A DNA stretch of 64,000 nt. It comes from Amylibacter marinus (GTDB lineage: Bacteria; Pseudomonadota; Alphaproteobacteria; Rhodobacterales; Rhodobacteraceae). The stretch's first letter is position 1; each line of letters opens with the position of its first letter. The position numbers were made by a program, and so were the translations under genes. Shown here piece after piece: positions 17,954 through 25,986 of the stretch. The notes under the pieces are model-generated. The model was not told the origin of the DNA, made no database searches, and saw nothing but the letters and a program-made list of their open reading frames with translations. The DNA lies in assembly GCF_030160015.1 (NCBI RefSeq), contig NZ_BSNN01000008.1:248001-312000 (forward strand), given 5' to 3'.

Positions 17954-18700
17954 ATGAAGCGCATCTTACTTGCGACAGCATTATTCCTAGGGGCGTGTAT
18001 GGAGACGCCCGCCCCTAGCGAGCCACCAAAACCAACGCCAGACAGCGATACGCGTGTCGGCAAGTTTCAATACTATCAAAGCCACAATTCTGGTCTAGCG
18101 GCCTATAACCGCGTTTCTGCACGCATGCGCCCCGTGGTGGTGCGCGTCTGCAAACAACACAGCCAAGGTTTGGGGGCAAATTTTTGCAATTTCCAATTCA
18201 AGGTCATTGATAATCCCAAACAGCCGCCGAACGCCTTTCAGTCGCTAGATGCCCACGGCCGCCCGATCATTACTTTTAACGCAAACATTTTGCGGGCCAT
18301 GAAAAATGATCACGAGATCGGGTTTATTATTGGCCACGAGGCGGGCCATCAAATTGCCCGGCATTTGCGCCAAAAGCGTGGCAACGCCAATGCCGGTGCC
18401 GTTATCGGGATCATCCTAGCGGGTGCGACGGGTGTGGATGTTGGTGTGGGTATGGATTTGGGCGGCGCAATTGGTGCGCGCAGATACTCACAAAAATTCG
18501 AACTAGAGGCAGATCGCATCGGCACATATCTGGCGCATCTGGCGGGCTATGACCCGATTATTGGCGCCCGCGCCTTCCCGCGCATAGCCGGCAGTGGCGG
18601 TGGGCCTCTGTCCACCCACCCGCCATCGAACGCCCGTGTGGCAACGGTGCACAGGGCCAACCAAGAGATCAAATCAGGCAAGCCGATTACCAGCTGGTAA
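17954..18700 (+). CDS. M48 family metalloprotease, lipoprotein
   Basis: A 248-residue zinc protease anchored as a lipoprotein. The signal peptide ends in LGAC, with the lipidated cysteine at residue 15. The active site is GHEAGHQIARH (HExxH), and ELEAD about 50 residues later supplies the third zinc ligand. This is the soluble, single-domain M48 type related to BepA/LoiP/YcaL without the TPR tail, expected to act in the periplasm on misfolded outer-membrane proteins. I chose ATG 17954, which follows GCGGAG and starts the signal peptide; an upstream start at 17903 overlaps the permease and adds unlikely residues. It may be co-transcribed with tauABC but there is no functional link. Confidence 0.87.
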   Translation: MKRILLATALFLGACMETPAPSEPPKPTPDSDTRVGKFQYYQSHNSGLAAYNRVSARMRPVVVRVCKQHSQGLGANFCNFQFKVIDNPKQPPNAFQSLDAHGRPIITFNANILRAMKNDHEIGFIIGHEAGHQIARHLRQKRGNANAGAVIGIILAGATGVDVGVGMDLGGAIGARRYSQKFELEADRIGTYLAHLAGYDPIIGARAFPRIAGSGGGPLSTHPPSNARVATVHRANQEIKSGKPITSW

Positions 18701-18729
18701 TCGGTAGGGATTTTGCGAGATTGGGATCC

Positions 18730-18969
18730 ATGACTATACCAAGGCTAAAACGGATAAAGGTGTCCTCGACAACAGAGTTGCGGAATTGGCTGGATAAAAA
18801 TGCCGGGCGCAGGCAGGAGGTTATGATCGTGACCTGCGACAAGACCTCTCGCACGAAGCACATCAGCAGGGATCAGGTGAAGGATGCCCTTGGCAATGCT
18901 GGCTGGAATGCGGGGCGCAGTTATACGCTGGACGGGAACCTTGTGGGACATGTCATCAGCCACCCATAG
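18730..18969 (+). CDS. Small protein resembling the N-terminal part of YdeI-like proteins
   Basis: A 79-residue basic protein. The order PRLKRIKVSS, ELRNWLDKN, VMIVTCDK, ISRDQVKDALGNAGW and GRSY resembles, from memory, the first about 80 residues of YdeI/OmpD-associated family proteins, which are usually near 195 residues. Here the frame simply stops after VISHP. It may be a stand-alone short family conserved in this group or a truncated remnant; the sequence does not decide. A TTG three codons upstream (18721) is a possible alternative start. It follows the M48 gene by 29 bases on the same strand and is closed by the hairpin at 19021-19046. Confidence 0.55.
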   Translation: MTIPRLKRIKVSSTTELRNWLDKNAGRRQEVMIVTCDKTSRTKHISRDQVKDALGNAGWNAGRSYTLDGNLVGHVISHP

Positions 18970-19020
18970 CATCCTGTATAGGCTAGATTACACCGATAGC
19001 GTGCCAAGCGGCGCGAGGTA

Positions 19021-19046
19021 ATACGCCGCCCATAGGGGCGGCGTAT
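19021..19046. terminator. Bidirectional stem-loop between convergent genes
   Basis: An 11-base perfect inverted repeat (ATACGCCGCCC ... GGGCGGCGTAT) with loop ATAG lies five bases past the gltX stop and 51 bases past the small YdeI-like gene. There is no long T-run on either strand, but stability and position fit a shared terminator. Confidence 0.65.
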
Positions 19047-19050
19047 AAAG

Positions 19051-20367
19051 TCAGAAATTGATCTTTTGCAGCAGAGGCAACAGCTTGGACATATCGGGCC
19101 CATGCTCCATGCCTGTCAAGGCTTTGCGCAGCGGCATAAACAGGCCCTTGCCTTTGCGGCCAGTTTCGGTTTTCAGAGCCGCCGTCCACGTTTTCCATGT
19201 GGTGTTATCCCAGGGAGTTGTAGGCATCATCGATTTGGCGGCGGCGATAAAATCTGCGTCTTCATCATCAATCAGCGGGGTGGCGCCATTGGTGCACAGA
19301 TCCCACCATTTTGAAATATCGGCGCGACTATCGATATTTTCGCGCGCCACATCCCAAAACGCCGCCTGTTGATCCGCTGGCACCCCAAGGGCACCCAACG
19401 CTTCCGCCATATCTGCTACATCCAGCCCCGCCACGATTTTCGTGCTCAGCGGGCCAAGGTCATCCACATTGAATTTCGTAGGTGCCGCACCAAATTGGGC
19501 GATATCAAACCCCTCGATCAGCGCATCAATGGTTGCACGCGGCTCGATCGGTTCGGATGAGCCAAGGCGGGCCATTTGTGACAACAGCGCCATCGGCTCG
19601 ATACCCTGTGTGCGCAGATCGCGTAGTGCCAAGGTGCCCAGCCGCTTGGACAGGGCTTCACCTGCGGGGCCGGTTAGCAATGAGTGATGGGCGAAATCAG
19701 GCACTGTGCCGCCCAGCGCTTGGATGATTTGGATTTGGGTGGCGGTATTGGTCACGTGATCGGAACCGCGCACCACATAGGTCACGCCATAATCCACATC
19801 ATCACAGACCGAGGCCAGCGTATACAAGAACTGTCCGTCACCGCGGATCAGAACCGGATCAGATACCGAAGCCGCATCGATCGACAAATCACCCAGAATG
19901 CCATCTGTCCAATTGATCCGCTCGCGATCCAATTTAAAGCGCCAATGGCTTTGGCGTTCTGCGCGCAGCGCATCCTTTTCGGCCTCGCTAAGGTCAAGCG
20001 CCGAGCGGTCATAGACCGGCGGTTTGCCCATATTCAGCTGCTTTTTGCGCTTTAGGTCTAGCTCGATCGGGGTTTCAAAACATTCATACAGCCGCCCCGC
20101 ATCGCGCAGCTCTTGTGCTGCGGCCTCGTAGCGGGACAGACGGGTAGATTGTTTCTCTATACGGTCCCATGTCAGGCCCAACCAGCGCAAATCTTGCTGA
20201 ATCGCATCGGCGTATTCGTCGGTAGAGCGTGTAGGGTCTGTGTCATCAAGGCGCAGGATGAATTGCCCGCCCTGTTTGCGCGCGATCATATAATTAAACA
20301 GTGCGGTGCGCAGGTTACCAACATGGATATAGCCCGTGGGGCTGGGAGCAAAGCGGGTGGTTGTCAT
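19051..20367 (-). CDS. gltX: Glutamyl-tRNA synthetase
   Basis: A class I synthetase that charges tRNA-Glu (or tRNA-Gln in indirect pathways). The N-terminal FAPSPTGYIHVGNLRTALFN holds the HIGH-like motif (HVGN), and EALSKR near residue 243 is the KMSKS-like loop. At 438 residues it is of the shorter alphaproteobacterial type; these bacteria commonly have two gltX genes, so a second copy may lie elsewhere and this one might be the paralogue specialised for one tRNA. ATG at 20367 is preceded by AAAAGAGA. It diverges from the nuclease gene and stands as a single transcription unit ending in the hairpin at 19021-19046. Confidence 0.93.
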   Translation of the reverse strand: MTTTRFAPSPTGYIHVGNLRTALFNYMIARKQGGQFILRLDDTDPTRSTDEYADAIQQDLRWLGLTWDRIEKQSTRLSRYEAAAQELRDAGRLYECFETPIELDLKRKKQLNMGKPPVYDRSALDLSEAEKDALRAERQSHWRFKLDRERINWTDGILGDLSIDAASVSDPVLIRGDGQFLYTLASVCDDVDYGVTYVVRGSDHVTNTATQIQIIQALGGTVPDFAHHSLLTGPAGEALSKRLGTLALRDLRTQGIEPMALLSQMARLGSSEPIEPRATIDALIEGFDIAQFGAAPTKFNVDDLGPLSTKIVAGLDVADMAEALGALGVPADQQAAFWDVARENIDSRADISKWWDLCTNGATPLIDDEDADFIAAAKSMMPTTPWDNTTWKTWTAALKTETGRKGKGLFMPLRKALTGMEHGPDMSKLLPLLQKINF

Positions 20368-20476
20368 GATCTGGGTCTCTTTTGATTTGATGCCTTTTAG
20401 CGAATGCTATGCCAAACGCCAAGGGGTGCAATTTTAACGAATCCTCTCTAAATTAGGCCCAAAGAATGGAATCTGA

Positions 20477-21118
20477 ATGCGACACTTGTTTATCTCTGGG
20501 TTTATTACGCTGTTTCTTGCCCTACCCTCTGGTGCGAATGTGGTCGTTGTGGATGGGGATACGCTGATTTTGTACGGTAAATCCATCCGTCTAGAGGGCA
20601 TTGATGCACCCGAAGCTGGCCAAAGTTGTTTGGACAAGCGGGGTAAAAAATGGGCCTGTGGCACCGCCGCCAGCGCTGCATTGGTTAAGCTATTGCGCGG
20701 GGGAAAACTGCGGTGCAAAACTTTGGATATTGATCGCTATGGTCGTAGTTTAGCACGCTGTCATGTGGGGCGTAATGATATCAACGCAGAAATGGTTTCC
20801 ATGGGCATGGCCTGGGCCTTTGTGCGGTATTCTCAGGAATATGTTCCCCAAGAGCAAGATGCCAAACGTGGCAAACGTGGCATCTGGCAGGGTAGAGCAA
20901 CCCCCGCGTGGGAATATCGTCGCCAGAGTTGGCGTAATGCAGAAATAACGGAGGAATGCCCCATCAAGGGTAACATCACCGAAAGCGGGAAAATATATCA
21001 CATGCCATGGTCAAAATGGTACAATCGTACGCGCATCAGCCCCTCAAAGGGCGAGCGGTGGTTTTGCAGCGAGGCTGAGGCGCGCGCCGCAGGATGGCGT
21101 GCCGCGCGGAATTATTAG
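20477..21118 (+). CDS. Secreted thermonuclease-family (SNase-like) protein
   Basis: A 213-residue protein with an N-terminal signal peptide (about residues 1-20) and a staphylococcal-nuclease domain: VVDGDTLILYG (calcium site), IRLEGIDAPEAGQ (catalytic arginine region), RYGRSLARC and AFVRYSQEY. Four or more cysteines in the mature part suggest disulfides, in keeping with export. A C-terminal extension (CPIKGNITESG, KIYHMPWSKWY, GERWFCSEAEARAAGWR) is the short module seen after SNase domains in ExoI-like proteins. Extracellular or periplasmic nucleic-acid cleavage is likely. The gene diverges from gltX; the promoters must share the 109-base gap. Confidence 0.85.
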   Translation: MRHLFISGFITLFLALPSGANVVVVDGDTLILYGKSIRLEGIDAPEAGQSCLDKRGKKWACGTAASAALVKLLRGGKLRCKTLDIDRYGRSLARCHVGRNDINAEMVSMGMAWAFVRYSQEYVPQEQDAKRGKRGIWQGRATPAWEYRRQSWRNAEITEECPIKGNITESGKIYHMPWSKWYNRTRISPSKGERWFCSEAEARAAGWRAARNY

Positions 21119-21198
21119 ACAAAATGACCCAGAGCAGGCAAATTGGTCTTGTGCCCCGAACACAAGGCTGACACAGTTTTAAAAAACAGGCCCCTGAT

Positions 21199-22071
21199 AT
21201 GACCCCCAGTCTACGCATTCGCCTCATTCCATTTTTGTTTGTTTGGCTGTGGTCTACGGGGTTTGTGGGCGCACGTTTTGGCCTGCCGTATATTGCGCCG
21301 TTTTACATGTTGGTCTTGCGCTTTGCGATCACTATACCCTGCTTATTGTTACTGATAGCGCTGTTGCGGCGGCGCTGGGTGACATGGGCGCAGGTGCCTG
21401 TACAAATGCTCACGGGGGCCTTGTTACATGGGGCCTATTTGGGGGGGGTGTTTTTTGCTGTCAGCATTGGCACCCCTGCGGGGATTGCCGCTATTATTGT
21501 GGGGCTACAGCCCATTTTAACCGCCACGGTTAACCGCCTGTTCTTTGGAGCCAAAATCTCGCGCAGGCAATTATTTGGGCTGTTTTTGGGTTTTTTCGGC
21601 TTGTTGGCGGTGATTATCGGCAGCCAAGAAATCAGCGCAGGCGAGAATGGAATGCTGGGATTGGCGGCCTGTTTGGTGGCCTTGGTTGGCATAACCGCCA
21701 GCACAGTGGTGCAAAAGAGGTATGCCGGCGATGCGCCGTTGCTCTCGGGATCTTTGTGGCAATATATCGGGGCGTTCATGGTGGTTTGTGCGGCCTCTTT
21801 GGCCCTTGGGGAACCTTGGGACTATCAGCCAGCGTGGCAATTATATGCCTCTGTTGTTTGGTTGGTTCTGGCCCTATCCGTGGTGGCGATTTTGTTGCTG
21901 ATGTATATGATACGCGAGGGTGAAGTGGCCAAAGTGACCAGCTATTTCTATCTGGTGCCCCCTGTAGCGGTTCTTCAGACATGGGTGCTGTTTGGCGAGA
22001 GCCTCAGCATGATCTCCTTGGTGGGATGCGTTGTTGTGGTGCTGGCGGTGGCCTTGGTGGTGCGCGACTAG
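21199..22071 (+). CDS. EamA-family (DMT superfamily) transporter
   Basis: A 290-residue protein with ten predicted membrane helices in two EamA repeats. The first repeat starts VWLWSTGFVGARFGLPYIAPF and contains GTPAGIAAIIVGLQPILTA; the second starts near ENGMLGLAACLVALVGITAS and contains EGEVAKVTSYFYLVPPVAVLQ. Such proteins export metabolites such as amino acids or their analogues; the substrate cannot be inferred. The ATG follows CAGG weakly. Its stop is five bases from the convergent nadE stop, with no terminator visible between them. Confidence 0.87.
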   Translation: MTPSLRIRLIPFLFVWLWSTGFVGARFGLPYIAPFYMLVLRFAITIPCLLLLIALLRRRWVTWAQVPVQMLTGALLHGAYLGGVFFAVSIGTPAGIAAIIVGLQPILTATVNRLFFGAKISRRQLFGLFLGFFGLLAVIIGSQEISAGENGMLGLAACLVALVGITASTVVQKRYAGDAPLLSGSLWQYIGAFMVVCAASLALGEPWDYQPAWQLYASVVWLVLALSVVAILLLMYMIREGEVAKVTSYFYLVPPVAVLQTWVLFGESLSMISLVGCVVVVLAVALVVRD

Positions 22072-22076
22072 CGCCC

Positions 22077-23735
22077 CTATGACGGATCGCGCCAGCGATT
22101 GGCGATAGGATAGCGGCGATCCAGCCAAAAGGCGCGCAAAGACAGGCGCGGACCTGGAGCAGATTGGAACCGTTTGTATTCGGAAATATACAGCAAATGT
22201 TCGACCCGTTTTACCGTATCACGATCATATCCAGCGGCCACGCATTCTGCCACTGATGCGTCCTGATCCATCAACATTTCCAGGATACCATCCAAAATTT
22301 CATATTCTGGCAGGCTATCGCTGTCTTTTTGGTCATCGCGCAGTTCTGCCGTTGGCGGTTTGTCGATGATGTTTTGCGGGATCACGCGGCCCGTTGGGCC
22401 CATCATCCAATCGCGGTGGTTTTGATTGCGCCAGCGGCATGTTTCAAACACCCGAATTTTATAGAGATCCTTGATCGGGTTATAGCCCCCCGCCATATCA
22501 CCATAGATGGTGGCATAGCCCACAGAAACCTCGGATTTATTTCCCGTGGTCAAAAGCATCTCGCCGAATTTGTTAGACAGGGCCATCAACAGTAACCCGC
22601 GGAGGCGAGATTGGATATTTTCCTCGGTCAGATCTGGCTCTAGCCCTTCGAATATGGGGGCCAAGGTCTGGGTGATTGCTGCGCGCCCTTGCGCAATGGG
22701 GATAGTCTGGATCGATGCACCCAACAACGCGGCACAACCAGCCGCGTCATCTAGGCTGTTTTGCGATGTATATTCGGACGGCAACATCACAAGGCGTACA
22801 TTTTCTGCGCCCAGCGCATCGGTGGCGATGGTCGCAACAATCGCGGAATCAATCCCGCCCGACATGCCCAACAGTACCTTTTTAAAGCCCGTCTTAGCCA
22901 TGTAATCGCGCAGGCCCAAAACCATGGCGTGGTAGTCCTGCTCCCATTCATCCGGATAGGTTACGCGCGTGCCTTCTTGGGCCTGCCAGCCGTTGTCTGT
23001 CCGATCAAATGTGATGGTTTCGATTGCTTCCTCAAACAGGGGCATCTGGCTGGCTAAAGCGCCGCCACCGTTTAGCACAAAGGAGCCGCCATCAAATATC
23101 TGATCATCCTGCCCACCGATCATATTCAGATAGGCCATGGGCAGGCCGGTTTCCACAACGCGCGCTACCATATGGGTCATGCGTTTATCGAATTTTCCGC
23201 GGTAGTAGGGTGATCCATTTGGGCTGACCAAAATCTCCGCACCGGTTTCGGCCAAGGTTTCGCAGACATCAGGGAACCAAGCATCCTCGCAAATGGGGGA
23301 TCCGATGCGCACGCCGTTAACCACATATGGCCCGTGGATTTCGCCAGATTTAAACACGCGTTTTTCATCAAATACCTTGTAATTAGGCAGATGATGTTTG
23401 CGGATCAGGGTTTTGATTTCACCGCCCGCTAGAATGGCATAGCAATTATAAACATCATCGCCTGCCTGTTCAGGACAGCCGATACCGATTGTTGGGCCAT
23501 CGGCGCAATCAGCGGCCAGCTGTTGCAGGGCCTGCATGGCGGCGGCGTTAAAGGCGGGTTTTTGCACCAAATCCTGCACTTGATAGCCCGTTAGGAACAT
23601 TTCAGGCAGGCACAGCATATCTGCGCCATCAGCTTTGGCCCGATCGAAGGCCCGCTTGGCCTTGGCGGCATTGGCTGCGAAATCCCCGACAGTTGCGTTC
23701 AGCTGTGCCATCGTTAACGTAAATTTATCAGCCAT
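22077..23735 (-). CDS. nadE: Glutamine-dependent NAD+ synthetase
   Basis: This enzyme amidates nicotinate adenine dinucleotide to NAD+ with ammonia taken from glutamine. The 552-residue protein has an N-terminal nitrilase-type glutaminase domain with the Glu-Lys-Cys triad in LCLPEMFLTGYQ, RKHHLPNYKVFDE and SPICEDAWF. The C-terminal synthetase domain carries the ATP-pyrophosphatase loop LGMSGGIDSAIVA near residue 295 and TGNKSEVSVGYATIYGD. GAGGATAAATA precedes the ATG. It stands alone on the minus strand, convergent with the EamA gene and divergent from the MORN protein gene. Confidence 0.96.
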   Translation of the reverse strand: MADKFTLTMAQLNATVGDFAANAAKAKRAFDRAKADGADMLCLPEMFLTGYQVQDLVQKPAFNAAAMQALQQLAADCADGPTIGIGCPEQAGDDVYNCYAILAGGEIKTLIRKHHLPNYKVFDEKRVFKSGEIHGPYVVNGVRIGSPICEDAWFPDVCETLAETGAEILVSPNGSPYYRGKFDKRMTHMVARVVETGLPMAYLNMIGGQDDQIFDGGSFVLNGGGALASQMPLFEEAIETITFDRTDNGWQAQEGTRVTYPDEWEQDYHAMVLGLRDYMAKTGFKKVLLGMSGGIDSAIVATIATDALGAENVRLVMLPSEYTSQNSLDDAAGCAALLGASIQTIPIAQGRAAITQTLAPIFEGLEPDLTEENIQSRLRGLLLMALSNKFGEMLLTTGNKSEVSVGYATIYGDMAGGYNPIKDLYKIRVFETCRWRNQNHRDWMMGPTGRVIPQNIIDKPPTAELRDDQKDSDSLPEYEILDGILEMLMDQDASVAECVAAGYDRDTVKRVEHLLYISEYKRFQSAPGPRLSLRAFWLDRRYPIANRWRDPS

Positions 23736-23895
23736 TATTTATCCTCGCACTACAGCTTTTGCTGGTTCAACATTTAACAGAGTTTCTAGGGTATGAAAGA
23801 ACAGATATGAAAAACATTGCCCAAGCAGTGGCGACAATCTATGTTTGCCGTCAAGCTGTGCGCATTGCACGATTTTGAGTAGAACAGGCATTGCT

Positions 23896-25335
23896 ATGAA
23901 AATTCTTTCTTTTGGCGCCATTTGCGCCACCTCATTGGTGATGGGGGCAAGCGCCCTTTATGCGCAGGTTGAAACCAAACAATACGAAGAAGGCGGCGTC
24001 TATGAGGGCAGCTTCTTGGATGGGGTGCGCCATGGGCGCGGCACCTATAGCCTGCCTGATGGATTAACCTATACCGGCGAATGGGTACACGGCGAAATCA
24101 GCGGTCAGGGCATCGCGCAGTACCCTAATGGATCACTGTATGAGGGAACATTTGCCAATGGTAAGCCCGAGGGTCAGGGCGCGATCACATTTGCAGACGG
24201 TGGCACCTATCAGGGTGACTGGAAGGCCGGTAAAATCACCGGTTCCGGCACCGCTCAATATGCCAACGGGTCTCTTTATATCGGTAGTTTCAAAGACGCC
24301 CAGCATCATGGGCAAGGGCTGTTGAAGACCAAGAGCGGCTTTGTTTACGAGGGGACATGGGTCGATGGCCAACAAACGGGTCAGGCCCGCATCACCTATG
24401 CCAATGGCGGTACCTACGAGGGTGCCATGCTTAGCGGCAAGCGCCAAGGGCGCGGGGTGATGGAGTTGCCAGAGGGGATGATCTATGATGGTGAATGGAA
24501 AGATGATGCCATTACCGGCGAGGGCCGCCTACAGGAGATCAGCGGTGAGGTTTATGTCGGAACATTGATCGATGGAGTGCGCATGGGCAAAGGTCAAGTG
24601 ACCTATGTTAACGGCGATGTTTACACCGGCGATTTTTCCAAGGATCAGCGCCACGGAGTTGGTTCATTCATCACCCAAGACGGATATCAGATCAGCGGCG
24701 ATTGGGTCTATGGTGTGTTACAGGGCAAGGGGCGAACCATTTACCCAGATGGGGCTGAATACGAAGGCGAATATGTAGATGGGCGTGCGCAGGGTATTGG
24801 CCTGTTGCGTTATGCCGATGGCAGCACCTATTTTGGTGAATGGATCGGCGGTAAAATCGAGGGCAAGGGCATTTCAAAATATCCCGATGGCACCGTTTAC
24901 GAGGGTGAGCTGCGCGATGCACGCAATCACGGGCAGGGCAAGATTGTATACATGGATGGCCACACATATGATGGCGAATGGCGCGATGGCTTAAAACATG
25001 GAATGGGTATCGAAATCCAAGCTGATGGATCAATTTATGAAGGTGAGTTCGTTGACGGCAAGGCGCATGGCGCTGGAAAATTGCAACTGAACAGCGGATT
25101 CACCTATGAGGGACTGTGGGAAAATGGTGTTATCCGCGGGGACGGTACCGCCAGCTTTCAAAACGGTGATGTTTATGTAGGTGCCTTCAAGGATGGCAAA
25201 CCCGATGGCGAAGGGCGCATGACCTATGCCAATGGCGATGTTTTCTATGGCATTTGGGCCGAGGGCGTGGAACAGGCAGGGTTAGAGGATCCTGAAAACC
25301 CATCAGACCTTCCGCCATTACCCATTCCTGAATAA
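23896..25335 (+). CDS. Secreted MORN-repeat protein, 18 full repeats
   Basis: A 479-residue protein with a signal peptide (about residues 1-24, ending LYAQ). From residue 36 there are 18 uninterrupted repeats of exactly 23 residues (consensus YEGxWxDGKxxGxGxxxYxDGxx), then a partial repeat and a short proline-rich tail ending LPPLPIPE. MORN repeats form long beta-hairpin ribbons known to bind membranes or proteins; in bacteria their roles are poorly known. Export suggests a periplasmic or surface role. No enzymatic domain is attached. ATG 23896 is chosen because it starts the signal peptide; an upstream start at 23845 gives an implausible leader. The gene diverges from nadE. Confidence 0.88.
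   Translation: MKILSFGAICATSLVMGASALYAQVETKQYEEGGVYEGSFLDGVRHGRGTYSLPDGLTYTGEWVHGEISGQGIAQYPNGSLYEGTFANGKPEGQGAITFADGGTYQGDWKAGKITGSGTAQYANGSLYIGSFKDAQHHGQGLLKTKSGFVYEGTWVDGQQTGQARITYANGGTYEGAMLSGKRQGRGVMELPEGMIYDGEWKDDAITGEGRLQEISGEVYVGTLIDGVRMGKGQVTYVNGDVYTGDFSKDQRHGVGSFITQDGYQISGDWVYGVLQGKGRTIYPDGAEYEGEYVDGRAQGIGLLRYADGSTYFGEWIGGKIEGKGISKYPDGTVYEGELRDARNHGQGKIVYMDGHTYDGEWRDGLKHGMGIEIQADGSIYEGEFVDGKAHGAGKLQLNSGFTYEGLWENGVIRGDGTASFQNGDVYVGAFKDGKPDGEGRMTYANGDVFYGIWAEGVEQAGLEDPENPSDLPPLPIPE
24001..25242 (+). repeat. Tandem 69-bp coding repeats (18 units, MORN)
   Basis: The 18 MORN units occupy exactly 414 codons with no length change, so the DNA has a strict 69-base period. Copies differ at many synonymous and non-synonymous sites, so this is an old array rather than a recent expansion. 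Confidence 0.85.
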
Positions 25336-25793
25336 TTAGGGCCCTACTACAAATTAATTTGCGATGCACACATAGCCATCGGGCCCAAAGTGAGGTCAAT
25401 GCTCTCTATGCATATTTACTAGGGCATAAAGCGTGGGGTATTTACAGCCGCAAGCCTGCGAAAGGCGCAAAAAACGACCAATGTAGGACATTACCCTATG
25501 CTCATCAGTGGCAATGATGTTTCAAATGATCAGTCTTACAGCAATAAACCGATCGAGGTTGGGCATGATAAAACCGCGGTGGCCCTAGCCAACCCAACAG
25601 ACCTTCGCTCACCCTGCCCTTTGGCGCTAAGCTCTAGGGACCACATTGGATTGCAAATGTTTTGACGTCGGTGAATTAAACCGTTCACCACAGTGAAGCA
25701 TATCGGCACAGGCTTGGGCGCCTATGCCAAAAACTGATACCTTTGTTAACTTTGGGCTTTCCTTCATGGCGAATCTAGGTATTAATCCCCCGC
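25336..25793. other. Non-coding region upstream of the leuA leader
   Basis: I see no convincing gene here. A 60-codon minus-strand ORF at 25627-25809 has no ribosome-binding site or recognisable sequence. The stretch contains a foldable element at 25424-25501 and a short inverted repeat GGTGAA/TTCACC at 25670-25689, which could be an operator or hairpin. The promoter for the leader-cupin-leuA unit should lie in its right half. Confidence 0.5.
25424..25501 (+). other. Candidate structured RNA element
   Basis: The outer strands pair as GCATA/TATGC (25424-25428 with 25497-25501) and GGGTA/TACCC (25436-25440 with 25492-25496), separated on the 5' side by a seven-base bulge. Inside are TACA/TGTA and a GCCT-GCGAA-AGGC hairpin. 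The arrangement could be a small RNA or a cis-acting domain, but I do not recognise it as a known riboswitch and the pairing was found by eye. Confidence 0.3.
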
Positions 25794-25901
25794 ATGAGAA
25801 ACAATGCACCCAAAGTTGCAGTTAAAGCTGCCCCTTGCGCTACACCGCTGAATGCGATGTTGGCGCTATCTGCGTTGATCCTTCTACTTAGCTGCCTCTG
25901 A
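25794..25901 (+). CDS. leuL: Leucine-rich leader peptide, candidate attenuator of cupin-leuA
   Basis: A 35-codon ORF whose second half is packed with leucine: eight of the last 17 codons, ending ALILLLSCL and stop. Three leucine codons in a row (CTT CTA CTT) come directly before the end, and a hairpin starts at the stop codon. This is the classic design of a leader peptide that senses leucyl-tRNA supply, and leuA lies 460 bases downstream behind one small gene. Ribosome-binding sequence before ATG 25794 is poor; an internal ATG at 25857 would give a 14-residue peptide (MLALSALILLLSCL) that would work equally well. The gene symbol is used by analogy only. Confidence 0.6.
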   Translation: MRNNAPKVAVKAAPCATPLNAMLALSALILLLSCL

Positions 25902-25927
25902 GCGTGCCTTTTCGGGCGCGGACGCTC
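25900..25927 (+). promoter_or_regulatory. Stem-loop at the leader peptide stop, candidate attenuator hairpin
   Basis: GAGCGT (25900-25905) pairs with ACGCTC (25922-25927), overlapping the leader stop codon. An alternative internal stem CGTGCC-TTTTCG-GGCGCG (25903-25920) excludes the outer one, giving two mutually exclusive folds as attenuation requires. There is no T-run after the stem, so if it controls transcription it may do so through Rho or by blocking translation. Confidence 0.45.
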
Positions 25928-25986
25928 GGGGGATGGACATTGCGCTCAAAAAACCTAAAACATCAGCTAAGCTACGAGACATCCAC

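Noticed and set aside
19051-20367. Apparent loss of the first lysine of KMSKS in GltX (ALSKR)
   Set aside because: The second lysine is present and, as far as I recall, this form is common in the alphaproteobacterial GluRS subgroup, so it is not evidence of inactivation.
24001-25242. Regular direct repeats that could be mistaken for a CRISPR-like or satellite array
   Set aside because: The 69-base period is explained completely by in-frame MORN repeats, and the copies are diverged.
25627-25809. 60-codon minus-strand ORF in the gap before leuA
   Set aside because: No ribosome-binding site or family resemblance, and it overlaps the start of the leader peptide.
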